DNA of 33,239 bases from Rhodospirillales bacterium (GTDB lineage Bacteria; Pseudomonadota; Alphaproteobacteria; Reyranellales; Reyranellaceae): positions 1 through 33,239 of the forward strand of contig JACPOB010000123.1 of the NCBI GenBank assembly GCA_016185145.1, written 5' to 3'. Within the stretch, counting starts at the first letter, position 1; every line of letters starts with the position of its first letter. The notes below the pieces were generated by a model. It worked only from the letters and a program-made list of their open reading frames with translations, was not told where the DNA came from and made no database searches. Positions 9,118 through 16,676 of the stretch are shown here, in pieces. The translations under genes were made by a program, and so were the position numbers.

Positions 9118-10038
9118 ATGCCCTCTACCGGACCTCGCCCTGTCGCCGTCGAACTCAATGCAGTGCTGGTGGCGCTGATCGACGATGAGCCGCAGGTCCT
9201 GACCCTGGAGGACGGCGCCTTGCTGCCGTCCGGCCCGTTCGAGGGCGATCATCCGACCCTGCAGGCCGGCGTGCGCGCCTGGATCGAGCGGCAGACCCAT
9301 CATCCGCTGGGCTATCTCGAGCAGCTCTATACCTTCGCCGACCGCTACCGCGAATCGACGATGGGCTATCGCATCGTCTCGATCTCCTACCTCGGTCTGA
9401 CGCGCGAGCGCGCCGCTGCCGGCCAGCACGAGCCGGGCTGGCAGAGCTTCTATCGCTATTTCCCCTGGGAAGATTGGCGACAGGGCCAGCCGAAAGTGCT
9501 GGCTCGCGCGGTCCTGCCACGGCTCAAGAGCTGGATCGATACGGCGGCCAACGACGCCAGGCGCCGGCGCCGGCAGAGAGTGGAAGGCAATTTCGACGTT
9601 TCGGCGTGGAACGAGGAGCTGATGTTGCAGCGATACGAGCTGCTCTATGAAGCGGGGCTGGTGCCTGAAGCCGGCCGCCCGCGCAAGCCTGTCGCCGACC
9701 CCGTGCCAGGCGAGCCGATGCGCTACGACCATCGCCGCATTCTCGCCACCGGCATCGCCAGGCTGCGCGCCAAGATCAAATACCGGCCGGTCGTCTTCGA
9801 GCTGATGCCGCCCGATTTCACCCTGGGGCAGCTCCAGCGCGCCGTCGAGGCGCTGGCGGGCCGTCCGCTGCACAAGCAGAACTTCCGCCGCCAGGTCGAG
9901 CAGCAGGGCCTGGTCGAGGAGACCGGCGCCATGACCACCGGTACCGGGGGCCGACCAGCCAAACTCTATCGTTTCCGGCGCGAGATCGTGCTCGAACGCG
10001 CGGTCGCTGGCTCCAAGCTTCCTCTTGCGCGCTCTTAG
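9118..10038 (+). CDS. nadQ: NadQ-type Nudix-related transcriptional regulator of NAD synthesis
   Basis: 306 residues. The N-terminal half resembles a Nudix fold whose catalytic box has decayed: GPFEGDHPTLQAGVRAWIERQT replaces the GX5EX7REUXEE pattern, so hydrolase activity is unlikely. The C-terminal ~85 residues (VFELMPPDFTLGQLQRAVEAL, then HKQNFRRQVEQQGLV and GGRPAKLYRFRRE) form the winged helix seen in NrtR and COG4111 proteins. COG4111 regulators (NadQ) are known to control nadABC in alphaproteobacteria. Here nadABC lies downstream on the same strand and its promoter has three matching inverted repeats. No such repeat is visible in front of nadQ itself. The family call is firm; the regulatory link is inferred from context. 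Confidence 0.82.
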   Translation: MPSTGPRPVAVELNAVLVALIDDEPQVLTLEDGALLPSGPFEGDHPTLQAGVRAWIERQTHHPLGYLEQLYTFADRYRESTMGYRIVSISYLGLTRERAAAGQHEPGWQSFYRYFPWEDWRQGQPKVLARAVLPRLKSWIDTAANDARRRRRQRVEGNFDVSAWNEELMLQRYELLYEAGLVPEAGRPRKPVADPVPGEPMRYDHRRILATGIARLRAKIKYRPVVFELMPPDFTLGQLQRAVEALAGRPLHKQNFRRQVEQQGLVEETGAMTTGTGGRPAKLYRFRREIVLERAVAGSKLPLARS

Positions 10039-10170
10039 TTGCGCGGCACAGCGCTTTCGACGGATTGGGCGGGTGAGACGCGGTCTGTTGGTGCACGACT
10101 GCCGGCAACGCGGCGCGGGCAACGACGGGCCCCCGAGGCGTCATCTGGCGATGAGCCACTATAGGTACCT

Positions 10171-10413
10171 TCACTTCTGCGTACGCCCGGAGCGGGGCTT
10201 CGCTCGCTCGATCTTCGGTTTGTGCAACTGCTGCTCAAAGAACCAACTGGCCAGCAGGTATCCAACCGAGCCGATGATCGTTCCGGCTACAACACGTCGC
10301 CGCCACTTCGGTTTCGGGTCGTCCGGTACCGGCTCGTCGTTGAGCCGATGGATTTGTGCTGCGTAGCCTCGCGCACGCTGATCGTCACTCGAATGGAGGA
10401 CTTGATCCTTCAT
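10171..10413 (-). CDS. Small membrane protein, function unknown
   Basis: 80 residues read on the minus strand. A ribosome site GGGAGGT (10418-10424, read on minus) stands five bases before the ATG, which is the main reason to accept the gene. The N-terminal half is polar (MKDQVLHSSDDQRARGYAAQ). One membrane helix follows basic residues KWRRR, roughly VVAGTIIGSVGYLLASWFF. The tail is strongly basic (KPKIERAKPRSGRTQK). The shape suggests an N-in membrane anchor with a charged tail. I do not recognise a family. It stands alone between nadQ and nadA on the opposite strand. Confidence 0.6.
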   Translation of the reverse strand: MKDQVLHSSDDQRARGYAAQIHRLNDEPVPDDPKPKWRRRVVAGTIIGSVGYLLASWFFEQQLHKPKIERAKPRSGRTQK

Positions 10414-10757
10414 CGTGACCTCCCGCTCAGCTGTTACGGGTCACCGGTCCTCCCATCATACAGATCACAGTCGGGTGCCTTTGCAAATGTGCTGTCCGCT
10501 CGCGGACGCGCCGCCGAAAGATCTCTGCATTCATAGGCCAGTTTCCATCCGGATAGGATGACCTTTCCGCCGGTCCCTTCACCCCGGCCTGCACCCTATG
10601 GGTGGGCCTCGCTCCAACTTCGGACAGTTACGCCGTTGGCGCTACCGCATCGCCGTGATGGCGAGGCAGAGGCCGGCGCCCGTCTGGAGGCAAGCGACCG
10701 GACTGCCGCGTGCGGTGTCTGCCGCGGCCCTTGGTCTCGGATCGGCACATAGCGAAA
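10414..10757. other. Stretch without a recognisable gene
   Basis: About 340 bases between the small membrane gene and the nadA operators. Short open frames exist on the plus strand (for example 10598-10780) but have no ribosome site, no domain, and an Arg/Ala-rich composition expected from high-GC noise. I see no tRNA or riboswitch fold. The region may hold the promoter of the minus-strand small gene. Confidence 0.5.
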
Positions 10758-10772
10758 TGCTCACAGTGAGCA
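10758..10772. promoter_or_regulatory. Candidate NadQ operator 1 (upstream)
   Basis: TGCTCA-CAG-TGAGCA is a perfect 6-bp inverted repeat with a 3-base centre. It lies just upstream of the -35 box of the nadA promoter. Its centre (10765) is 32 bp from that of operator 2, about three helical turns. Confidence 0.75.
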
Positions 10773-10776
10773 CCCC

Positions 10777-10805
10777 TTGACTCCTCTTATGCTCATACTT
10801 AGCAT
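10777..10805 (+). promoter_or_regulatory. Sigma-70-type promoter of nadABC
   Basis: A -35 box TTGACT (10777-10782) and a -10 box TAGCAT (10800-10805) are separated by 17 bases. Transcription would start near 10812, inside operator 3. Operator 2 covers the -10 box. The geometry predicts repression by blocking RNA polymerase. Confidence 0.65.
10790..10804. promoter_or_regulatory. Candidate NadQ operator 2 (over the -10 box)
   Basis: TGCTCA-TAC-TTAGCA matches operator 1 with one base changed in the right half. Its centre (10797) is 21 bp from operator 3, two helical turns. Confidence 0.72.
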
Positions 10806-10807
10806 TT

Positions 10808-10828
10808 ATATACTCAAATTGAGCATAT
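10808..10828. promoter_or_regulatory. Candidate NadQ operator 3 (at the transcription start)
   Basis: ATA-TACTCA-AAT-TGAGCA-TAT is a 21-base inverted repeat with one mismatched pair. It ends nine bases before the nadA ATG, so a bound protein would cover the start site and the ribosome site. Confidence 0.75.
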
Positions 10829-10837
10829 AGGTGTTTC

Positions 10838-11812
10838 ATGACCGCCATCGCACCAGCCAGCCAGCTCTATGAACGGGTGAAGTCGGTGATCCTGCCGGCC
10901 GAATGGTCGGAATTCGCGCCCGATGTCGATGCCATCAACCGGCTGAAGCGCGAGAAGAACGCCGTCATCCTGGCGCACAACTACCAGACGCCCGAGATCT
11001 TCCACGGCGTGGCCGACATCGTCGGCGACAGCCTGGCGCTCGCCCGCGAAGCCATGAAGGTCGACGCCGACGTGATCGTGCTGGCGGGCGTCCATTTCAT
11101 GGCCGAGACCGCCAAGCTCCTCAATCCGGCCAAGCGCGTGCTGATCCCCGACCTGCGCGCCGGTTGCTCGCTCGCCGAATCGATCACCGCCGAGGACGTC
11201 CGCCTGCTGCGCCAACGCTGGCCCGGCGTGCCGGTCGTCACCTACGTCAACACCTCGGCGGCGGTGAAGGCCGAGAGCGACATCTGCTGCACCTCCGGCA
11301 ATGCCAGGAAGATCGTCGAGAGCCTCGGCGTGCCGAAGGTGATCATGCTGCCCGACGAATATCTCGCGCAGAACATCGCTCGTGAAACCAATGTCGAGAT
11401 CATCACCTGGGCCGGTCACTGCGAGGTCCACGAGCGCTTCTCGGCTGCCGACGTGCGCCAGCTGCGTGCCGGCCATCCCGGCGTCGTCGTGCTGGCCCAT
11501 CCCGAGTGCCCGCCCGAGGTCGTGGCCGAGGCCGATTTCGCCGGTTCCACCGCGGCGATGGCCGACTATGTCTCGCGCGAGCGGCCGGGCCGCGTCGTGC
11601 TGATGACCGAATGCTCGATGAGCGACAACATCGCTGCTCTCAATCCAGGCATCGACTTCGTGCGGCCCTGCAATCTCTGCCCGCACATGAAGCGCATCAG
11701 CCTGCCCAAGATCCGCCGCGCGCTCGAGACCATGCAGCACGAAGTGACGATCGATCCCGCCGTCGCCGCCGCGGCCCGCCGCGCCGTCGAGCGCATGCTG
11801 GCGGTCCGTTAG
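10838..11812 (+). CDS. nadA: Quinolinate synthase NadA
   Basis: 4Fe-4S enzyme that condenses iminoaspartate with dihydroxyacetone phosphate to quinolinate, second step of de novo NAD synthesis. The 324 residues include the family opening AVILAHNYQTPEIFHGVADIVGDSLAL. The three cluster ligands appear as C110 (DLRAGCSLA), C195 (WAGHCEVHE) and C281 (RPCNLCPHMKRI), matching C113, C200 and C297 of the E. coli enzyme. TYVNTSAAVKAESDICCTSGNA is also intact. The ATG at 10838 has no strong Shine-Dalgarno sequence; GGTG (10830-10833) is the best candidate. It heads a compact operon with nadB and nadC, under the three-operator promoter. Confidence 0.97.
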   Translation: MTAIAPASQLYERVKSVILPAEWSEFAPDVDAINRLKREKNAVILAHNYQTPEIFHGVADIVGDSLALAREAMKVDADVIVLAGVHFMAETAKLLNPAKRVLIPDLRAGCSLAESITAEDVRLLRQRWPGVPVVTYVNTSAAVKAESDICCTSGNARKIVESLGVPKVIMLPDEYLAQNIARETNVEIITWAGHCEVHERFSAADVRQLRAGHPGVVVLAHPECPPEVVAEADFAGSTAAMADYVSRERPGRVVLMTECSMSDNIAALNPGIDFVRPCNLCPHMKRISLPKIRRALETMQHEVTIDPAVAAAARRAVERMLAVR

Positions 11813-11823
11813 GGGAGGCGAGC

Positions 11824-13386
11824 ATGCAGACCATGCGTTCGGAGCTTTTGGGCTGCCCCGTCATCATCGGCGGCGGTCTTGCCGGCCTGATGACGGCGCT
11901 GCGCCTGGCGCCAAGGCCCGTCATCCTGCTGGCGAAGGTGCCGCTCAACGAGGGCGCGGCATCGGCGTGGGCGCAGGGCGGCATTGCCGCCGCCGTCGGC
12001 GAGGACGACCGGCCGGCACTGCACGCCGCCGACACCCTGGCGGCCGGCGACGGTCTTAGCGATCCTACCGTCGTCAATCGCATCGCCGCGGCGGCGCCCG
12101 CCGCCATCATCGAGCTCGAACGCCGCGGCGTGGTGTTCGACCGCGATCCGGCCGGCCGCCTGGCGCTCGGCCTGGAAGCGGCGCACGCCCGGCGCCGCAT
12201 CGTCCACGTCGCAGGCGACGGCACGGGAGCCGCGATCATGCGTGCTCTGGTCGCCGCCGTGCAGGCCACGCCTTCGATCACGGTGATCGAGGGACTGGAA
12301 GCCCGCCGCCTGCTGGTCGACGACCGCGGCGTCGCCGGCGTGCTGGCGGCGGGTCCCTCCGATGCTTGCCTGCTGCCGACCCGGCGGGTCGTGCTGGCGA
12401 CCGGCGGCCTGGGCGGCCTCTACGCTCATACGACCAATCCGCTCGGCGCCATCGGCCAGGGTCTGGCACTGGCGGCGCGGGCCGGCGCGGCGCTGGCCGA
12501 CATGGAGTTCGTGCAGTTCCACCCCACGGCGCTGGATGTCGAGCTCGATCCCATGCCGCTGGTCAGCGAAGCCGTGCGCGGCGAGGGCGCGGTGCTGGTC
12601 GACGGGACCGGCGCCCGCTTCATGGCTGGCAAAGGCCGCGGCGAGCTCGAGCCGCGCGACGTCGTCTCGCGCGCCGTGGCGGCGCACATCGCGGCCGGCC
12701 ATCGCGTCTTCCTCGATGCCCGGCCGGCGCTCGGCGCGGATTTCGTAAAACATTTCCCGGGCATCACGGCGCGCTGCCGTGCCGCCGGCATCGATCCCGT
12801 GCGCCAGCCCATCCCCGTGCGGCCGGCGGTGCACTACCACATGGGCGGCATCGCGGTGGACGCCGAGGGCCGCAGCACGATCGAGGGCCTGTGGGCCTGC
12901 GGCGAGGCGGCGGCAAGCGGCCTGCACGGCGCCAATCGCCTGGCCAGCAACTCGCTGCTCGAGGCCGTGGTCATGGCGAGCGCCGTGGCCGACAGCCTCG
13001 GCAACATCGAGCCGGCGCCCTTGCCCGCGGCGCGGCCGGTCGCGTTGCCGGCGGCGCCCGATGTGACGGCGCTGCGCGGTCCGATCAGTGAGAGGCTGGG
13101 CGTCGTGCGCGACCGTGCCGGCCTGGAGCGGGCGGTCGAACACCTGCAGCCGCTCGCCTTCAGCGGCGGCGGCGCGGCCGATCCGGCGCTGGTCGCCCTG
13201 ATGATCGCGACGGCAGCCCTCGCGCGCGAGGAAAGCCGTGGCGGCCACTGGCGCGCCGACTTCCCGCAGACCTCTCCCGCCTGGGCGCGCCGGCTGGTCC
13301 AGCGCGTCCATGACACCGGCACCCGGCTCGTCTGCCGCGCCGTGCCGCTTTCCACTGTCCTAGAACCTCTCGTCGCCGGAGCCTGA
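11824..13386 (+). CDS. nadB: L-aspartate oxidase NadB
   Basis: FAD enzyme that oxidises L-aspartate to iminoaspartate, the substrate of NadA. 520 residues from the ATG at 11824, with a GGGGAGG ribosome site at 11813-11819. The dinucleotide motif is VIIGGGLAGLMTALRLA. Other family stretches are GGIAAAV, RVVLATGGLGGLYAHTTNP, MEFVQFHPTAL, PAVHYHMGGIAVD and GLHGANRLASNSLLEAVV, which carry flavin and substrate contacts. The C-terminal helical domain ends with REESRGGHWRADFP. The frame is open upstream into nadA but that part is another frame of nadA. It starts 11 bases after nadA and stops three bases before nadC. Confidence 0.97.
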   Translation: MQTMRSELLGCPVIIGGGLAGLMTALRLAPRPVILLAKVPLNEGAASAWAQGGIAAAVGEDDRPALHAADTLAAGDGLSDPTVVNRIAAAAPAAIIELERRGVVFDRDPAGRLALGLEAAHARRRIVHVAGDGTGAAIMRALVAAVQATPSITVIEGLEARRLLVDDRGVAGVLAAGPSDACLLPTRRVVLATGGLGGLYAHTTNPLGAIGQGLALAARAGAALADMEFVQFHPTALDVELDPMPLVSEAVRGEGAVLVDGTGARFMAGKGRGELEPRDVVSRAVAAHIAAGHRVFLDARPALGADFVKHFPGITARCRAAGIDPVRQPIPVRPAVHYHMGGIAVDAEGRSTIEGLWACGEAAASGLHGANRLASNSLLEAVVMASAVADSLGNIEPAPLPAARPVALPAAPDVTALRGPISERLGVVRDRAGLERAVEHLQPLAFSGGGAADPALVALMIATAALAREESRGGHWRADFPQTSPAWARRLVQRVHDTGTRLVCRAVPLSTVLEPLVAGA

Positions 13387-13389
13387 GCC

Positions 13390-14274
13390 ATGACGCTTTC
13401 ACCCTTGCCCACCCTGATGATCGAGGCGCCGGTGCGCGCCGCCCTGCTGGAGGATCTCGGCCGTGCCGGCGACCTCACCACCGACGCCATCGTGCCGGCC
13501 ACGCTGCGTGCCGAGACGGCTTTGGTGGCGCGCCAGGCAGGCGTCATTGCCGGCCTCGATGCGGCGTCGCTGGCCTTTCGCCTTGTCGAGCCGGCGATCC
13601 AGGTCCGCATCGAACGGCCCGACGGCAGCCGCGTGAAGCCGGGCGACCGCGTCGCCACGATCGTCGGACCGGCGCGCGGCATGCTGACCGCAGAGCGCGT
13701 GGCGCTGAACTTCCTGGGGCATTTGAGCGGCGTCGCGTCGGCGACGGCGACCCTGGTCGAGGCGGTGCGCGGCCACAAGGCGGGCATTTGCTGCACGCGC
13801 AAGACCATGCCCGGCCTGCGCGCCCTGCAGAAATACGCCGTGCGCGCCGGCGGGGGCGTCAATCATCGCTTCGGCCTCGACGATGCCGTACTGATCAAGG
13901 ACAACCATGTCGCCGCGGCGGGTGGCGTCGCGGCGGCGATCCGCGCCGCGCGCGCCGGTGTCGGCCATCTCGTCAAGATCGAGGTCGAGATCGATCGCCT
14001 CGACCAGCTCGACGAGGCGTTGACCGAGAAGGCGGACGCGGTGCTGCTCGACAATATGGGCCCCGATCTCCTCGCCGAAGCCGTACGCCGCATCGACGGC
14101 CGGGCCATTGCCGAGGCCTCGGGTCGCATAACGCCCGCGACCGCGCCGGCCATCGCGGCGAGCGGCGTCGATCTCATATCGGCCGGCTGGCTGACCCACA
14201 GCGCGCAGGTGCTCGATATCGGCCTGGACTGGCAGCGCATGCGGGATGTCGACGCACGGCTGACGGCGGCCTGA
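13390..14274 (+). CDS. nadC: Nicotinate-nucleotide pyrophosphorylase NadC (quinolinate phosphoribosyltransferase)
   Basis: Converts quinolinate and PRPP to nicotinate mononucleotide, CO2 and PPi, completing the three-gene pathway. 294 residues, the usual length. The N-terminus has LLEDLGRAGDLTTDAIVPA. The active-site block CTRKTMPGLRALQKYAVRAGGG-NHRFGLDDAVLIKDNH carries the Arg/Lys residues that bind quinolinate and PRPP. KIEVEIDRL and the late EASGRIT also match. A weak 5-bp hairpin (GACCG-CTT-CGGTC) overlaps the stop codon and could help end the transcript. Confidence 0.97.
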   Translation: MTLSPLPTLMIEAPVRAALLEDLGRAGDLTTDAIVPATLRAETALVARQAGVIAGLDAASLAFRLVEPAIQVRIERPDGSRVKPGDRVATIVGPARGMLTAERVALNFLGHLSGVASATATLVEAVRGHKAGICCTRKTMPGLRALQKYAVRAGGGVNHRFGLDDAVLIKDNHVAAAGGVAAAIRAARAGVGHLVKIEVEIDRLDQLDEALTEKADAVLLDNMGPDLLAEAVRRIDGRAIAEASGRITPATAPAIAASGVDLISAGWLTHSAQVLDIGLDWQRMRDVDARLTAA

Positions 14275-14328
14275 CCGCTTCGGTCGGCGCCGAATTGTAG
14301 GTCATGCGTTGGAGACTATCTCCAGGGC

Positions 14329-14736
14329 ATGACCCAGCAGGCCTTTCGCTGTCCGGCGACGGGATCGTACCCGTCGCTGTTCGTCCGCCGCCGGCCGCGC
14401 GCCGGCGCACCGCCGGTGCTCTACGTCCATGGCGCCACCTTTCCGTCGGCTCTCTGTCGGTCGGCTTCGATTTCGGCGACGGCTCGCGGCTCGACGACTG
14501 GACCGCGCGCGGCTTCGACGCCTGGGCTTTCGACTTCGCGGGCTTCGGCGACAGCGATCGCTATCCGGAGATGGGTGAACCGGCCGACCGTCATGCGCCG
14601 CTCGGCCGCGCGCCCGAGGCGGCGCTGCAGGTCGCGTCATCGGCTCGAGGCTGGCACCCACCTGATGCATCTCGAAACCGGCCGTCGCGTCCTCTATGAA
14701 GCCGTGGGGGGCGCCTTGAAGGGAGACGAGCCATGA
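14329..14736 (+). pseudogene. Alpha/beta-hydrolase remnant: frameshifted, active-site region lost
   Basis: The ATG at 14329 opens a hydrolase-like start with the oxyanion strand PPVLYVHGATFPSAL. Near 14450-14457 the similarity jumps to another frame (SVGFDFGDGSRLDDWTARGFDAWAFDFAGFGDSDRYPEM), the classic second and third strands. Around 14630 the text jumps again, back to the first frame, and ends GTHLMHLETGRRVLYEAV, which looks like the strand with the catalytic His. The nucleophile elbow (GxSxG) and about 200 residues expected between are absent. The gene is therefore broken by at least one frameshift and one large deletion. Its first-frame stop overlaps the next gene by four bases (ATGA). 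Confidence 0.75.
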
Positions 14737-15077
14737 TCGCCGTCATTTTCGAAGTGTGGCCGGCCGACGGCCACAAGCAGACCTATCTCGACATCGCCGC
14801 CTCGCTGCGCGCCGAGTTGCAGACGATGGATGGCTTCATCAGCATCGAGCGCTTCCAGAGCCTGACGGATGAGACCAAGCTTCTGTCGCTGTCCTTCTGG
14901 CGCGACGAGGCGGCGGTCGCGGCGTGGCGCAACGTCGAGCACCATCGCGCCGCGCAGAAGCGCGGCCGCGAGGGCGTGTTCCGTGACTATCGACTGCGCA
15001 TCGCCAGTGTGGTGCGCGACTACGGCATGACGGAGCGGGCCGAGGCACCGGCCGATTCACGCGCCACCAATGGCTAG
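14733..15077 (+). CDS. ABM-domain protein (antibiotic biosynthesis monooxygenase-like)
   Basis: 114 residues with the dimeric ferredoxin-like fold of the ABM family. Family features are the opening IAVIFEVWPADG, GFISIERFQSLTDETKLLSLSFWRDEAAVAAWRN with the conserved Trp pair, and EHHRAAQKRGR. Known members are cofactor-free monooxygenases or heme-degrading enzymes; many have no assigned function. The ribosome site GGGAGACGAG lies just upstream, within the end of the broken hydrolase gene. The ATGA overlap suggests the two were once a translationally coupled pair. Confidence 0.85.
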   Translation: MIAVIFEVWPADGHKQTYLDIAASLRAELQTMDGFISIERFQSLTDETKLLSLSFWRDEAAVAAWRNVEHHRAAQKRGREGVFRDYRLRIASVVRDYGMTERAEAPADSRATNG

Positions 15078-15197
15078 GCAATGTCCGCTCTGCCCTCGCC
15101 AGGCGCGACGTGGCCGTCGGGCAATACTTGATAGGTGCCGACATTCGGCCGATGCTATTGGCAACAGTGGTTCTCCGGAGAAGTGAGGAGCCAGATC

Positions 15198-16079
15198 ATG
15201 AGCGCTGCTGCGTCGAGGATCCCCGCCCAGGCCATGAAGATCGAGAAGGTCAAGGAGCACATCGGCGCCATTGTCACCGGTATCGACGTTGCGCGGCCCA
15301 TCGACAGCGCGACGCGGAAGAAGCTTTACGACGCGGTCGTCGACAACGTGGTCCTCGTGATTCGTGGGCAAGAGCATCTCACGCCGGGCCAGTTGCAAGC
15401 CGCCGGAGAAATGTTCGGCGAGCTGATGGAGGACCAGAACCGGCGCTATCTGGTTGACGGCTTTCCGTTGATCAGTGTGCTCGACAACCGTCACACGGAC
15501 AGCAAGGGCCAGCCGGCGAAAGTCGGCGCCAACGCCACCTGGCACACCGACCACACCAACCAGGAATTGCCGCCCAAGTTCACCATGCTGTATGCGGTGG
15601 CAGTGCCGGACAAGGGTGGCGGGACGTCGGTTTGCAACGCGCGCGCCGGCTACGAAGCGCTTCCAGACGACGTGAAACTCAGGATCGTCGACGCGAAGAC
15701 CGAGAATACGCTGATCAGCAGCGCGCGGATGAAGACCGGCAATCCGGATATCGTGAAGGCCCAGCTCGAGGCCACGAAGCCGCCGACGATACATCCCCTG
15801 GTCCGCACCCATCCGGAGACCGGCACCAAGGCCGCGTGGTTTCACAAGGCCAAGACCGAGATGGTGACCGGCATGTCACCCGAAGAAACCCAGGATTTCC
15901 TGCAGGATCTGACCGACAGGATCACGCAGCCGCAATTTTGCTATACGCACGAGTACCAAAAGGGCGATCTGCTGATCATCGATGACCGCGCCTCGTTGCA
16001 TAAAGCCGGCTTCGACTACGATCGCAGCCAGCATCGCCGCCTGTATCGGATGCTGGTGCGTGGCGACCGTCCCTACTGA
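15198..16079 (+). CDS. TauD/TfdA-type Fe(II)/2-oxoglutarate dioxygenase
   Basis: 293 residues. Soluble enzyme that hydroxylates an organic substrate using O2 and 2-oxoglutarate. The iron triad is visible: H116 and D118 in TWHTDHTN, and H268 in IDDRASLHKAGFDYD. R280 or R281 (QHRRLYRMLVRGDRPY) should bind 2-oxoglutarate. A GTGAGGAG ribosome site (15183-15190) sits seven bases before the ATG at 15198. An earlier in-frame ATG at 15135 lacks a ribosome site. The family acts on taurine, 2,4-D, alkyl sulfates, quaternary amines and others. Neighbours do not identify the substrate. Confidence 0.92.
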   Translation: MSAAASRIPAQAMKIEKVKEHIGAIVTGIDVARPIDSATRKKLYDAVVDNVVLVIRGQEHLTPGQLQAAGEMFGELMEDQNRRYLVDGFPLISVLDNRHTDSKGQPAKVGANATWHTDHTNQELPPKFTMLYAVAVPDKGGGTSVCNARAGYEALPDDVKLRIVDAKTENTLISSARMKTGNPDIVKAQLEATKPPTIHPLVRTHPETGTKAAWFHKAKTEMVTGMSPEETQDFLQDLTDRITQPQFCYTHEYQKGDLLIIDDRASLHKAGFDYDRSQHRRLYRMLVRGDRPY

Positions 16080-16089
16080 GAGACGCCGG

Positions 16090-16656
16090 TTAATTCGCCA
16101 ATAGGCGGGAAACCCAGGCCGACACCGCGTCGCCGCTGCTCATGTCGTTCTGGACCAGGCCGTCGATCATGAAGGTCGGTGAAACGTGGATGCCGTTCTG
16201 ACGGGCATATTTCGTATGTCGCTTGACCTCCTGGTCGAGCTTGGGGAGGGCGTAGGCCTCGGCAAGCTTCAGGCCGGAATATTCCTCCACGCGCGCAATG
16301 ATGTCGGCGGGTGACAACGCGAGAAGGGGCCCGCTGCAATGATCCGCGGGTTCGAACTTGTCGCGGTGAGCGGCGACGCCCGCCAGCACTTTCTTGGCGG
16401 CGCCTTTCCCTTCCGGGAGCGTCGAAGCGGCCAGGGCGCACCGCGTGATCACGCCGGAAAAAAGATGCCATGGCTGCGAGTGCAGCCAGATCTTGAGGGT
16501 GACGTTGTCGGCGCCCGCTGATTGCAAGGTCTCGTCGAGCTTGCCGAAGGCCTTCGCCGAGAACGGGCAGGTCGGTTCGAGGAATACTTCGAACACCTTC
16601 GATCCTTGCCCCCAAGTCAGTGGCTCCGCACGCCACGCCAAATTCTTTTCAACCAT
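16090..16656 (-). CDS. DsbA-like thioredoxin-fold protein with CPFS active site
   Basis: 188 residues from the ATG at 16656, which has an AAGGA ribosome site seven bases upstream. It opens with the strand KVFEVFLEPTCPFSAKAF; the usual CxxC is CPFS, so only the first Cys remains. The cis-proline loop is HVSPTFMIDG, and the helical insertion of DsbA proteins lies between. No signal peptide is present, so it should be cytoplasmic. It might be a glutathione- or thiol-dependent enzyme; a disulfide oxidase is unlikely without the second Cys. It starts 20 bases after the SDR stop and so probably shares its transcript. Confidence 0.8.
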   Translation of the reverse strand: MVEKNLAWRAEPLTWGQGSKVFEVFLEPTCPFSAKAFGKLDETLQSAGADNVTLKIWLHSQPWHLFSGVITRCALAASTLPEGKGAAKKVLAGVAAHRDKFEPADHCSGPLLALSPADIIARVEEYSGLKLAEAYALPKLDQEVKRHTKYARQNGIHVSPTFMIDGLVQNDMSSGDAVSAWVSRLLAN

Positions 16657-16676
16657 GTGTTCATCCTTGGATTGTC

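Noticed and set aside
10414..10837. A riboswitch controlling nadA
   Set aside because: NAD-responsive riboswitches are known mainly in Acidobacteria and no matching fold was seen. The inverted repeats fit a protein operator better.
14310..14324. TGGAGA-CTA-TCTCCA as an operator for the hydrolase gene
   Set aside because: Only a 6-bp repeat, no promoter boxes around it, and the downstream gene is broken.
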